Source: Sclerodactyla briareus (lineage: Eukaryota > Echinodermata > Holothuroidea > Dendrochirotida > Sclerodactylidae). Taken from it: DNA of 64,000 nt. Shown here in pieces: positions 24,720-35,465 of this stretch (position 1 is the stretch's first letter; each line of letters opens with the position of its first letter). The notes under the pieces were generated by a model, which saw only the letters and a list, made by a program, of their open reading frames with translations, was not told the DNA's origin and did not search any database. The translations under genes and the position numbers were made by a program. The stretch covers positions 610,124 to 674,123 of the forward strand of contig JAODTK010005667.1 in assembly GCA_026419785.1 (NCBI GenBank), read 5' to 3'.

Positions 24720-25136
24720 TTGCACGTCACACCCAGCGGGTGTAAGGAAAGAGGATATAGAAAGGTAGGAGGAGAAAGAAGAGAAAGGAGAGGAGAAAAA
24801 AGAGAAAGGTGTAAGGAGAATAGAATGCCCAAAGAGAGGGCCAAGAAACATGAACTTACAAGAACGGTTCGAACAAAATGAAAATGAAAAGCGACATAAT
24901 GACTTCGTTGGGGATGGGGATGTACATCGCCCCCGACGTGCACGGCAGGCACATCTGCTAAACATATTTTGGCGGGATATCGGACGGTTTACAGTTATAA
25001 CTCCGTACTGTTTCACTTTTGTTGCCTTTCCATGCCTTGAATAGATAAAAAGTACGGAACATTGAAGGGAAGTATTATATGGAGAGGATAGGGAGAAGCA
25101 AAGGGAGAACCGAGACAGAAGGGAATACAAAGGCAT
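24720..25136. repeat. Purine-rich (GA) low-complexity region
   Basis: The plus strand is dominated by A and G at about 24746-24850 and again at 25045-25135. The overlapping frames of 72-152 codons on both strands are explained by this composition. A matching pyrimidine-rich block lies at 35320-35465. Confidence 0.7.
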
Positions 25137-25361
25137 ATTGAAATAGTAAGGCTATACGCGTGAACAGTTGGAAACGACGCGATACGATTCCGCTTTTATG
25201 AAGCCGGCAGCTGACTACGTCGACAAACACCCACTCCGGGCTGATGCGGAATGAATATAGCGCCCAGCCAACCCGTATGGGTGCTCCTGCCTGATTTAGT
25301 ACCCGCAGGTGTTGCGATGAGTTCGAACTAACAATGGGAGGTTCATATAAATTTAAAAAAA

Positions 25362-25850
25362 TTAGCAGTCGAAATTATAGGAAATACCGCTGCCTAAGGC
25401 TAAATGGGGATTTAGGTTGTTCTTAGTCTTGCACGGAGACGCATTTACGGTTTTCCTGCGAAAAAAAAAAAAATCGGCTACGTATGCCTTAACCCTTGGT
25501 GGCGCTCCTCTTAGATAGCCATGTAGCGCCCACGGGTTTGACATTCCCTGCATACGCGTCTGCGATAGCAATTGAAAATATATCACAGGCGAAATCACAG
25601 AACAACAAAACTTGCAATTGAAATATCCCACAGGATACACAGGCCAAACACGTCGGCATTTCAGAGAATGAACCACGAGTATAAAAATTAAATGGAAACG
25701 AATGAAAAAATATAAATTTCCAGCTTGGAAAGATGCCAGACTGGTAACGTGACGCGAAAGGTTAACATGACTAAATTGAATTCGTGTTCCCATTTTCCGA
25801 GGCCCACACGTGTTGCATGAATGTGGTGTATAAAACACAACGTTAACCAT
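25362..25850 (-). CDS. Unassigned open frame of 162 codons
   Basis: It is the second longest uninterrupted frame in the window. A T-run followed by CGCAG at about 25458 (minus strand) could be an acceptor, but the frame runs straight through it. No domain is recognised, and the product is unlike the extracellular modules on either side. Probably intronic or repeat-derived. Confidence 0.15.
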   Translation of the reverse strand: MVNVVFYTPHSCNTCGPRKMGTRIQFSHVNLSRHVTSLASFQAGNLYFFIRFHLIFILVVHSLKCRRVWPVYPVGYFNCKFCCSVISPVIYFQLLSQTRMQGMSNPWALHGYLRGAPPRVKAYVADFFFFRRKTVNASPCKTKNNLNPHLALGSGISYNFDC

Positions 25851-25859
25851 CCTCCTGGT

Positions 25860-26940
25860 TTATGCTATCGCTGGATGCACCCTGATTGTGCCCTCGTGCA
25901 CCCCACGCATTAGCCTCTGGCCAATTGTTTAATGACTGTGACTAACTAAACTCGGCGGTGGCCTTAACCCCTATTTGAGATGCTTGACCATGTACACAAA
26001 GCACAAATCCCAAAAAAATGTTTTTTTAAACAAAGGGCCCGTGTTGGTATTCTTGTTTCTGTGGAACTGGCCCTTGCCCTCCCAGCTTCTCCCTTTGTCC
26101 TTTCTCATTATTATGGTCATACCTTCTTTACTCAACTATTCTAGAGCCCCCCATGTGACATCTGGTTCTATTTTCTCTCTTTCTTCTGGTTCGTGGTCTT
26201 CACATTAATCTCAACCACATACATCATTTTCTTTTGGCACCAGTGTCCCCCTCTGCACTTTATTTTGTCTATTAGGCCCCCGCCAATTGTACAACATATC
26301 TGTTTAGAATGTTTGGTATTTTTGCTGATTCATGGGAACAAGTTGTAATCGTATTGCTTTTCTTTGCCTTCGCTTCAAAATTTAAAATCATTGTTATTCT
26401 TAGAATCAGCGATACTTCAAACATTTGTTTGTGAAAAGGAAAATTGCCCCAGAATATGTTTTTCTTGCCACCCTAACTTTCATGGACCCCTACCAGCTGT
26501 CTCACCTGATTCGATCTTTGTTGCGATGGTTTCCACTTTTTGGTGGCTCAAATTCTCCATTCCTCGCCACTAAAGGTGTTTTTTGCATCTCTCGTTCACG
26601 CCATCGTAGTAATCATGATTGCTTTATACACTCACGTGAAATTCTGCCACCGAAGCACTTGCCAACTTTCCCTTACTGTGAAATGATAATACGAAGTGAC
26701 TAGGGTTGTTGGAGCTGAATCCTTCGCTCTGCCAACACGTTGGATCTGTTTTTTTACTACCGCAGCCTTATACTTATATTTCGGGGCATTGTCTGCTGCT
26801 CCAATTGGCTCTTCGATCACTGTCTATTTCCCTCTCCTCTACCCAACCCGATTATCCTTCGTCAGTGCGTCCTGTCCAGAAGCAAAAGTTCTGGATATTA
26901 CTACTCCAAGCTGATTGGTGTGACCTCGAAGGTTTTTTGC
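25860..26940. other. Unassigned, probably intronic
   Basis: Pyrimidine-rich on the plus strand, with several overlapping plus-strand frames of 62-113 codons and no recognised motif. It lies between candidate minus-strand exons. Confidence 0.35.
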
Positions 26941-27099
26941 TGATTTTCCGTGACCAGGTATCACTTCGATCACCCTTCGGCTTTGTTTCTTCTGCTTTTA
27001 CTGATACTATCCTGTGTGAATGGCTGCCTTTATTCCTTTCGCTTTAAGATCGCGATCCTAATCGCCGTCATGGTGAACCACATGTGTCGCTGCCGTTCC

Positions 27100-27290
27100 G
27101 GAGAAAAAACGACTTACCTGCTCCAAGAAAATGATATGGCAAAGCACGTGTCTATCTTCATATGGTCCAAACAAAATGTCCGTCCTGCCCTGCTTACATG
27201 GACTGTTTGTTCTCGTGTGTCACCTTGCCAATCTGTTTCCTCAGAATTTTGTACTTTTAAATTCCCCCCCCAAAATCCATGTCACTTAGT
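27100..27290 (-). CDS. Possible exon with good splice donor
   Basis: On the minus strand an acceptor-like TTGTTGTTGTTGCAG (ending near 27299) is followed by a mostly open frame (segments EETDWQGDTREQ and FCLDHMKIDTCFAISF) ending at TTGGAGCAG/GTAAGT near 27118. The donor is a near-perfect consensus. No domain is recognised. It sits next to Ig- and EGF-like fragments on the same strand. Confidence 0.3.
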
Positions 27291-27329
27291 ACGGGGAAAC
27301 TGCAACAACAACAACGGCAGCAGGCTCGT

Positions 27330-27471
27330 GATCAAACTTGTGTGGCTCCCTAAAAAACATTTCTCCAATCTGTGCTTGGCATCTAATCACCTTTACATCG
27401 TTCGTCTTAGGCTCCAACATGGTCGCAGGGGGGGGAGTCACATCTTGGTCGGAACATGTCCATTTATTCAA
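27330..27471 (-). CDS. Possible Ig-like domain fragment
   Basis: The minus frame includes TPPPATMLEP followed by NDVKVIRCQA. A proline-rich start and V-x-V-I-x-C-x-A around a cysteine resemble the A-B strand region of an I-set Ig domain. It lies directly after the EGF-like fragment in the gene direction. No second cysteine and tryptophan pair could be placed with confidence. Confidence 0.3.
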
Positions 27472-27494
27472 GCCGAGCGTTCATTCACCATCGG

Positions 27495-27560
27495 CATTTA
27501 CTGTGCAGTTAACTCCATAATATCCCAACTGGCAGGTGTCCAGGAACTGGAAAAGATCAC
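27495..27560 (-). CDS. EGF-like fragment of a cell-surface protein
   Basis: The minus strand encodes DTCQLGYYGVNCT, matching the C-x-x-G-Y-Y-G-x-x-C signature of EGF/laminin-type EGF modules. An acceptor-like TTTTCCAG lies just upstream (27547-27554). Together with Ig-like and FN3 fragments further along the strand, the order EGF, Ig, FN3 resembles Tie-type receptor kinases and some receptor phosphatases. No kinase or phosphatase domain is present in the window, so the identity is inference only. Confidence 0.45.
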
Positions 27561-27979
27561 GAAACACAGAAGCTTTAACGACCTAAAGTGCGAGATATGT
27601 TCAACATTTTCGAATTAACGCTACTTTTTGAGCATTCGGGATTACATTTTTGAAAGCTGAAGAAAAGTGGCATGAAATGACGATTTTACTATCTTCCTTG
27701 ATATAATCCCATAGCCAGTATTACTGTGCTCATATTGACAAAAGACTCTCCATAATTTTAGGAAAATATTTTATCATCGACATGGAATCCAAATTAGGGA
27801 TGTTGTCAGTTTTCCATTTACTCTATGACGGCTCCGCTTGTCGCCATCGCACCGTTTTACAGTGACAATTATGGTGGGATGGAGTATCCATAGACGATGA
27901 ATAGACTCTTAACGAGTCAGGGGAGCCTGGCGGCTGTTAGGGAGTCCAGCAACGAGGCACCGCTTCAAGAGGTGGTTCC

Positions 27980-28001
27980 GAAAAAAAAAAAAAAAAAAAA
28001 A
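27980..28001. repeat. Homopolymer A run
   Basis: A run of about 22 A. It could be the tail of an inserted retroelement, but no element body is recognised upstream. Confidence 0.8.
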
Positions 28002-29275
28002 AGAATCCCATCGTATTTCGGCTAATTTTTGTTTTGACCATCTAACTTATTTTTTCAGATACTTTGAGATTTGAAAGGCCGAATGGTTTCAAATTCTTGC
28101 ATATGATATTACGTGGGGGAAAACGTCATTTTCAGTCAAACTTTTTCCAATGATCTTTTACAATTTTTAAAAATCCCAGCAGTGGAATGGTTTTGAACTT
28201 AAGGTTCTCATCGCGGAATTGATTGATAATCCCTTGAGTATAGATCTGTTGGATTTTGTTTAATACCTTTTTTATATTATGATTTTATTTTATTCTTGAA
28301 TTTTTGGAGATCTGATGCAGCTCTGTGTATAGTGCCACCATAATAGTCTACGTGTCATTGAGTATGAGTAATATCAATATGTGAGTACAGTGCTATCTAC
28401 ATGCGTGATACTGTTACACGACAACGTGGTATTACTGGGTACTTAAGCCCGTGAGCGTTCGAGCCTGTACGTTAATACTATTATGTACGTAACGTACGTA
28501 GAAGCTATGCAAGTAGTACTCGCGGTAACGGTGCGTGCATGATAAGAAAGGACGAACTAACATTTTCCCCTCTGCAATTTACTTACGTACTAAGCCAACC
28601 CACACGTATTCTAAACTTCGAGCGTGTGAACCCAACATGGTAACTCTGAGAATGACTGTGTTAGTTCTACCAGTTCAAATCTCGTAGCGATACTTTCGAA
28701 TGAACGAATTATCCCCCAATATTTCTACAACGTGGAAAATTTCAATCAGTACACATGTTTTCTGTAGTTAGGATACCCCAGCTTAGATATGCACTTTGCA
28801 CATATTTGCACGTATGTCAAGTAGGAAGTAGGAATTGATTCCAGTTCGTATCAACGTGTGTCACTTAGAGGTTAGGTAAGAGTGAGGCGGTGAGCAATGA
28901 GAACTTTCTGCCGTCCCGATAATCACTTACTTTGACAGTTGTTTCCACTCCACCCAGGCTCGCATAGTCCTGAGTCGCAAACGCCTGTAAATCGACTCAC
29001 TGTCTACTGGTACAATGACATTCCTGAAGACTCCAGCACCGTATTTTTCCCGGGAAGACAAGCGGGTGGATCTATCAGACGCTGCAATCTATATATATTC
29101 AATCACCTCGAGTTAGTCCAATCGGGTTCTCAGCATAGTTTTTAGGAAGAAATTTCGGTTGACTATCTCTTGGAACTTATTGAAACTGTTCCTATGCAGT
29201 GACAACGCAGTGCTGTTGATATAATTTTCCGAAAACCTTTTTACAAGGTCTCTCGAGCGCCTCATTGCTTAAATT
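28002..29275. other. Unassigned DNA
   Basis: No supported gene or repeat. A small near-palindrome rich in TACGTA lies near 28483-28500. Confidence 0.4.
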
Positions 29276-29279
29276 GAAA

Positions 29280-30230
29280 AGTTTTGGCATTAAGGGGAAT
29301 GTCCCCAAGTGGATTCGTCAGTGACTTCTCAATGGGTAACAACAAGTTGTCATCAATGGACATTCGTCTGCTTGGCACAAGGTCACTAGTGGTGTTCCCC
29401 AGGATCGGCTTTTAGTTTTTCTTGCGTATATTATAATATCTCGAAGATCCGTGCATTCCAGAGTAAGAAGTTTGCGGACGCACACCAAGTTGTATCGGAG
29501 GTTGCTTCGACGAGGATGTTGCAAGTGTCTCCAACTGTCTTTCGCTTGGCAAATGTGTGTAATGGCCGATAACTACAAAGTTATGGGCAGTTGGTTCCAC
29601 AATCGCAACTCTTCTTTCGAGTTGGATAGCAAATTAAAAAAAACCAGGTGAATTCAAAAAAATGCGGGTTTCATTTTGAATCTTCTTTGAAACCTCCTTA
29701 AGCAGTTTTTTTATGAAGCTGCGAGGAAAGGTAATTGGACTCTTGGCTTAACTAGACGTCACTTCAGTTTCCTTGATGAAGATACCTGGACACATGGAGT
29801 CTCTGTCAAGATGGAACCTTATTTCGCGAAAGACAAGCAGTTACTGAGAACGTTTTCAGCGGAAGGGCCACTAGAATGAATTCAATGCTAGAGATTCCAC
29901 TTCGAGGAACTTAAGGGGCCACGGCTTTACTTCGATGGAGCTTAAACTAATTCGAGGTGATTTGATTCAGGTTTTTAAATTGTTCTTGGATTCGATGGCC
30001 TTTCTTCACTTTCCTGTGAGTATTCCAAAGTTCCCCCAATAGGGGGCTCAATCTCGTGTACGCTGTAGATTGACTTCGTAATATTTCCTCGTCGCAGAGA
30101 TTTATAATGAGTGGAATAGCCCTCCTGATGAAGCTGTTCTGTCTAAGAACGTGACGTATCCCTCGACAATTGATTTAATAAATACGGCCTGTATGTTCCT
30201 CGCTCGCAGATACAAAAAAGAGAGCATTAT
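29280..30230 (+). mobile_element. CR1-like LINE fragment (3' part of reverse transcriptase and tail)
   Basis: Translation in shifting frames gives, in order, GNVPKWIRQ, QQVVINGHSSAWHKVTSGVPQ (block with the GVPQ motif, about 29298-29400), a FAD catalytic motif followed by TKLYRR after a one-base insertion (about 29470-29500), and, after a gap, ATRMNSML and a GDLIQVFKLF-like segment (about 29865-29990). This is the order of blocks in CR1/L2-type reverse transcriptases. The 5' half of the domain is missing and there are several stops and frameshifts, so it is a dead 5'-truncated copy. Confidence 0.85.
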
Positions 30231-30615
30231 CATGTCATTACCTGCCCAGTTATTATTTTATTTTGGCCCTGCATTATGATACCTGCATGATAGATTTTTG
30301 TGTTAAGGAGCTTAAAATATCATCTATTAATTTCTTCTCCATTCAACATAGATAACAAGAGGGCATCCCGGGGATGCAGGATCTCATCGGAAATTCCCAA
30401 ATTTTGCCAAAATTCACGTTTTCCTCCTAAAATCCTAATTGCTGCTGGATACCGCACAATGGATGAGTACCCCTCATTGGAAAGTGATCAAACACCACTA
30501 TAGGTTACATAACATCTCGTTATTTTGGCCCTTCGTTATCAATGAGATAACATAGGCCTATACTCCCCCTGAAAAGTTGCATACCGAATTCTAACGGATC
30601 TGAGCATTTTGTACT
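30231..30615. other. Unassigned DNA between retroelement fragments
   Basis: No domain recognised. A frame of 67 codons at 30300-30503 has no motif. It may include the 3' untranslated end of the upstream LINE. Confidence 0.35.
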
Positions 30616-30619
30616 ACGC

Positions 30620-30950
30620 AGCGTGTATCAGGCGTTTCAGACCTTGTTCTCACTTGAACTTTTGATAAATTTTGACCTGATAACCCCCCAACACGCGACA
30701 TTCATTTTTTTCATATGGGGAACACACTTACCAATTATGAGCTTCGTTCATTTAGGTGGGACGCAAAATATTAACTTTTCACTTTTCAAATTGTTCTTCG
30801 GAAATGATTCCTGGTCCACACGAACACAATGGGTCCGTATATCTGCATACCTTCATCCTATTTTTCTTATTAGGCCAAGCATCTGGACTTTCAACCTCTC
30901 TGACCTCGACTGACCTTTGGCCTGTACTTCACTACTAATTTCCATTTCAA
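30620..30950 (+). repeat. Copy of the TGACCTC-rich repeat family
   Basis: It carries the family blocks in order: TTTGACCTGATAACCCC, TATGGGGAACACACTTACCAATTATGAGCTTCGTTCAT, AGGTGGG, a TTGACTTTT-like block and CTGACCTCGACTGACCTTTGG. About one monomer, diverged, without the microsatellite tail. Confidence 0.7.
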
Positions 30951-31325
30951 CGTCGGTTGTCACTCAAAGAACTTGAGATTATTTTTTCGGTTACCCTCGT
31001 CGTTGGTGTGTCTTCTTCAAACTATTAGTTATGTATTTATTACCCGTACGCCTGATTTGGGTTGATGGTAAAGAGAAGCAGGAAAGTTATCCTCTTCGAA
31101 CGTCCTGTCACCGACCAAAATGCCTATCCCATCTCATTTCAATGGAACGCTAGAAAGAGGTGTGGTTCAAGGATTTGGAGGAAAGCAATGTTCCTAATTT
31201 TCAAGGTAGGTACCCCCCCGGTTCCATTCTTTCATTACAGGCCATGTGAGTCTTACCAGTGTTGTGTGCATAGTGATGGAATCGATATTAGGAATCAATG
31301 GTGGAAATTTTAAATGATTATAATC
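30951..31325. other. Unassigned DNA
   Basis: A frame of 83 codons at 31062-31313 has no recognised motif. It might be the upstream part of the adjacent CR1-like fragment, but this is not supported by a visible motif. Confidence 0.3.
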
Positions 31326-31329
31326 TAGT

Positions 31330-32060
31330 TCGTGAGTCTTAGCGTGACTTCAAGAGAAAAACCCGAACTGCCTGATCCACTAGAATTTATAGAGGATGTT
31401 ACTTGTTCTATTGACTTCAGTAAAGCTGTTGATATCAATTTCCCCGACTTCCCTGAAGCTCCCTATAATCTGTGCAATCCGATTCAAACATTCGCGGACA
31501 AGTTGTACCCGGATGATGGATGTTGCAATTTTTCAAAGGATTTTTTGACCAAATCCCCAATTTCGGCCTATTTGCCAGGTTTTTTCACCGCCTATAAATG
31601 CAAGAGAATGCCATGTCGGTTTATAAATTTGGTAGCGATATCAATGCAGTGGATTCATGCCGGAGGACGATATTGGTGTTATTTTCGATTCTATATTAGA
31701 CTCCATAACGCAGTTGTGGAAGCTACTAGTAAAGGTAATAAGATTCCTCGGCTCGCCAAACTTATTTCATTTTTCTTATAACGATATTGTCAGGCTGTTA
31801 AGCAGTGGTAAGACCTCACCTGAAGTATTCCTGTGCAAGTAACTATGGAATCCATATTTATCTAATAGAGCGAGGCATGTTCGGGCCCTTCAGTTTTCAA
31901 AATTGTCACTTACCTTCGATGCTTTTTCTTTTGACTACTAATGTTCGAGTGTTTACAGCTAATGCATCGCTGACAATTTCGTGTTATACGTTGCAGATTA
32001 GACAATTCAAGTATTCGCCCGAAAGTGATGATCAGTGGGAAGCCTCTCTTAAGATGCGGT
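31330..32060 (+). mobile_element. CR1-like LINE fragment with internal deletion
   Basis: The frame at 31332-31781 reads DPLEFIEDVTCSIDFSKAVD, which is the region around catalytic block A of a CR1-type reverse transcriptase. It is followed almost at once by TFADKLYP (31490-31510), which corresponds to the FADDTKLY block. The roughly 60 residues that normally separate them, including GVPQG, are missing. Downstream come KCKRMP, DIGVIFDS (31662-31690) and VRPHLKYS (about 31807-31830), typical of the region after the catalytic core. The second catalytic aspartate is absent. A dead copy. Confidence 0.85.
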
Positions 32061-32269
32061 TTGGTCCAAGCCATTTAATGCCAGAACACCTAATTTTAGT
32101 GGTTTTTTTTATTTATCCATGGTTTTGTGGTTTCGAGTCGTTCATTAGGATTCAGTTCCTTCCTGACCATTTCCTATTCATCTTAAACTTGAAATCAGTA
32201 TGCGCAACTCGCATACAAGTATGGTTCCGTTCACCCAGGCTTAGGTCAGTTTAGGGTTAAAAGGTTAAA

Positions 32270-32745
32270 TTGGAAACTATCAATGATTCACATTTTCCAT
32301 TCACCCAACAACGATCCCCGGTTATACACCACAAACAATACGGGTTCATGTTTACTTTAATGAGAAAGTTGCAGCCAACATTCCAACCCGATCGGACTAC
32401 TCGTCCTGGGACTTATCGTAATAACGATTTTAGACTTGACTATTGGACCTTCGACCCGACCCCGCAACAATAGGGATCATGGCGCACCATCAACGCAGTA
32501 TGAGCTTCCTCCATCAGGTCGGGAGCGATTATGTGTTGACAAGTAATATTGCCAAAAATTAAACTTGGTTTTTACCATATCCATTTTCACGAAATTTAAT
32601 CTTCCAGTCTAGAAATTAAGCTCGACGGGACCAAAAGTATAAGCTTCATTCATCAGGTGTTACAAGTCAGGCGAACACACACACACGCAAACGCACACAA
32701 ACACGAACACATACATACCCCCACCCCACACACAATCGTGCCACC
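32270..32745 (+). repeat. Copy of the TGACCTC-rich family ending in a CA-rich tract and poly-C
   Basis: Blocks shared with the array at 9.9-11.3 kb include AATACGGGTTCATGTTTAC, GAGAAAGTTGCA, CCCGATCGGACTACTCGTCC, CAATAGGGATCAT and CAGTATGAGCTTC..CCATCAGGTCGGG. The copy ends in (CA)n/CATA sequence (about 32677-32725) and a C run (about 32742-32755). The conserved tail seen in the 11.2-kb and 60.3-kb copies is not present. Confidence 0.75.
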
Positions 32746-32759
32746 CCCCCCCCCCCAAT

Positions 32760-33120
32760 TTTTATTATTACCGCCGTCCTCCCGACTTGTCTAGAAAAAA
32801 ATAAATAGCCTGCAGGCATATTTTTCGAAAGCAAACGAATCGAAATATTTTATAATTTCGCTTCAAATGTCGACAAGAGTTTTTCGTGAAAGCGATTCTG
32901 AGTCGCAAGGGTATTGTCATCTCACATGTTCACCAGAGAGCTCACGGAATCCTGTGTTACATCTACAGCCGAATGGATCCAACAAGCACGAAGTGTCGGG
33001 CCACACAGGATCGTCTCTATCATGCGGGCAAATTTGAAACGCACAGATACGAACTGTTACTACCAATGCTGCAAGCAGCGAAAAAATGTTTTAAATTGGT
33101 GTAACTTCACTATGTGACTA
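32760..33120. other. Unassigned DNA
   Basis: Overlapping plus frames of 67-72 codons at 32886-33117 have no motif. Nothing else supported. Confidence 0.35.
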
Positions 33121-33122
33121 AG

Positions 33123-33445
33123 CAGGGGCGGCGCCACAGGGGGGGGGGGGGGGGTCAAGGAGGGCGGCTGCTCCCCATGGGTTTGGGCCGCAAAAATAAA
33201 ATCGACAGAATGAAGTTTTAATGCACCGTTTTCGTCCGGGGGTGGGTTGAAGGTGTCAAAATACGTATCCAATATTATATCCAATGTTAGTTTCTATTGT
33301 TCTTCGCGAGACTCAAATCGAGACTCAAACTGTTGCGTGTTGTGTAATATAAAGCTGCTTCGCAAATGTAGCGTTATGTTTACTGTTTTGAAAACATTGT
33401 TGGTCATTATGAGCGACCGTTGCAATGCATTTTGTCCCCCCCCCC
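33123..33445. mobile_element. Possible MITE-like element with poly-G and poly-C runs
   Basis: It begins with AGCAGGGGCGGCGCCAC followed by an 18-base G run (33139-33156). CAGGGGCGGC-type termini are common in hAT-like DNA transposons. A C run of about 14 lies at 33436-33449. I could not find a convincing matching terminal inverted repeat or target-site duplication, so the limits and class are uncertain. Confidence 0.3.
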
Positions 33446-33449
33446 CCCA

Positions 33450-35250
33450 ATATTTGAGCCCGACTTGCTTTTCCGCGGACATGTATCCGACATATCCAGC
33501 AGCAACCGTGTTCAAACAAAATGCCACAATGACTAAATGGTCAAGGGAGTGAATTAAGCTGTTCCATTTTCGCGCGGGGTATTCCATGTATCGGTAGTGT
33601 TCAGAAATATGTGCCATTGTGCAGACACAGGCCTCTAACCGGCCTTAACAAAAAATTTCCAAATTATCGGGCAGTCTGGTTGGTATTAGATAATATCATG
33701 AAAGGCGGGTTCTCCTTCAATCCTATCGTTGCATGAGATGCTCACCGGCTTGTGTCTGTCCACTCTTCATTGGACGTTGTTGCGGATTTCCTGCTAGGGG
33801 ACCAAGTAGTTATAATGGCTAAAAAAACTTAACTTATATCTTGAGGTGAGGGAGTTGAGGCGACGGGGGTTGGTCTACACCTGGCGGGATCTTGGATTAT
33901 TATCCCCGCGACACTGGGTAGTGTTCGGGGATATTATGATTGGGGTGTGTGCCTGCCGCGGTCCCAGGCTCCACCGCCCCCGGAAGCTTTAGGCGTTAGC
34001 GCAATGAACTCTTTAACGCTTATCTGATTGATCTGAAATTGGTACAAAACTGTCCGCCCTAGAATGGAAAAGCTCGGATGAGTTGGAAAGTGTGCATCAC
34101 TGCATTGCTGGAAGTGGGCATACTGCAGTATGAGGCCCTCGGTTTTCAGGTTTTGAGGTGAAAATACCAAATTCCAAAGATCAACAGGGTTAACTTTGCT
34201 AATACGAATTGAAATGACTTGTTACTGTTAAGGCAATTTCCCCCATAACTCCGGGGGAAGATACATCTACCAGTTCTCATCTCACAGAATCCACCATATA
34301 ACAATAATCACAGATGCGTTACACATGGTGTCCCCATATCTTCCAGAAACACATGCTGAAAGAGACGAAAAAAAAAGTTACGCGCAACAGGAGATGGATT
34401 TTTGGAGGTTCAAGGTAAGGCCACCCAATTACTTACTAGATGGAAGGAGTGAACTGTAACGAAAAAATTTTAATATTGTATGTTTAGCGAAAGGGTTTCC
34501 AACAGCTTCAGGACCGGATTGCCAAAACCACCTTCCCCTTCGTATGTGATTAGAATTTGTCGATGTTGAAGGAAATAACGCCAACGCCTGTTCCAAGCCA
34601 ATATGAAAATATGAATGAAGGAGATTGGTCTTCAACCCTGAACCTGGGAAACAATAGATCGGTGGTAAATTTTAGGAACATTCATATTTCTTATCTTCTA
34701 TCCATAAAACACGTGAGTTCCGACCTCATCTTTTATATCTTTTCTATAGTTTCGGCTCGTGAGAATGAACAATATATTTCCTAATAATTTAAAGTTATTC
34801 TAAGTGAATTAAACGAATGTGATTCATGGAAGCCAATCAAGGACGGATTCTTATGATGATAGGGCGCTCGGAATTGGTTGTTAGGCTTCTTTTCATTTTC
34901 TTGTCATTTCGTAGTACTACAAACATATTCGTTTCAGTATTTATCATACAATGTGCCTATATGTTGTAAGTATTTGGCTGGAAAAATTCCAATAAGTTAT
35001 TCATCCAAAATGTATTGCTGTTGAGGTGTTAGTTCGCCCGCATTTGAAATAAAAATTAAAACCTCATGGAGACCAACATAATTTCTCGCCGTCATCGTCT
35101 CTGCCGAAATTTTCCATTATCTTTCTCTAAATTGTTGTGTTCCCTACCCGGATTTCCGGTCCAGCAATTTTCTGCCCAAATATGATATGTCAATCTGCCG
35201 CCGTTTACGCATGTTTCTGAATTTCGGGGGGCGCTTTGTATATTCACTCC
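33450..35250. other. Unassigned DNA
   Basis: No supported gene. Frames of 62-107 codons on either strand lack motifs. A moderately GC-rich patch is present at 33860-34010. Confidence 0.4.
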
Positions 35251-35319
35251 ACGCGTGAATTTCTTCTCGTGTCACCTGCCTTTCCGAGTATTTCAGCTAT
35301 TCCCTTGCTCTTGTTTGTT

Positions 35320-35465
35320 TCTTGCACATTTCTTTGACTGTTATCTCTTTCTCTCCCTTTTTTCGCTTTTCCCACTTCCTTCTCCTCCACGCCACCATCT
35401 TCTCTGTTTCTCTTCTTTCATCTCTCCCTTCTCTTCTCCTTCTTCCTCTCTTCTTTTTCTCACCC
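35320..35465. repeat. Polypyrimidine tract
   Basis: A CT-rich stretch on the plus strand, followed by a CACCC-GGGCGCGCACCCAAGCC block. The minus strand at 24.7-24.85 kb has a similar arrangement (pyrimidine tract then CACCCGCTGGGTGTGACGTGCAAGCC), which suggests a shared repeat. The open frames across it reflect composition. Confidence 0.7.

Noticed and set aside
24663..25136. Charged or serine-rich proteins encoded by the purine/pyrimidine tract
   Set aside because: Open frames on both strands are explained by low-complexity composition with few stop codons.
26950..27618. Plus-strand open frame of 222 codons, the longest in the window
   Set aside because: It has no recognisable domain. The opposite strand over the same interval has an EGF signature, an Ig-like segment and good splice sites, so the plus frame is probably an antisense shadow.
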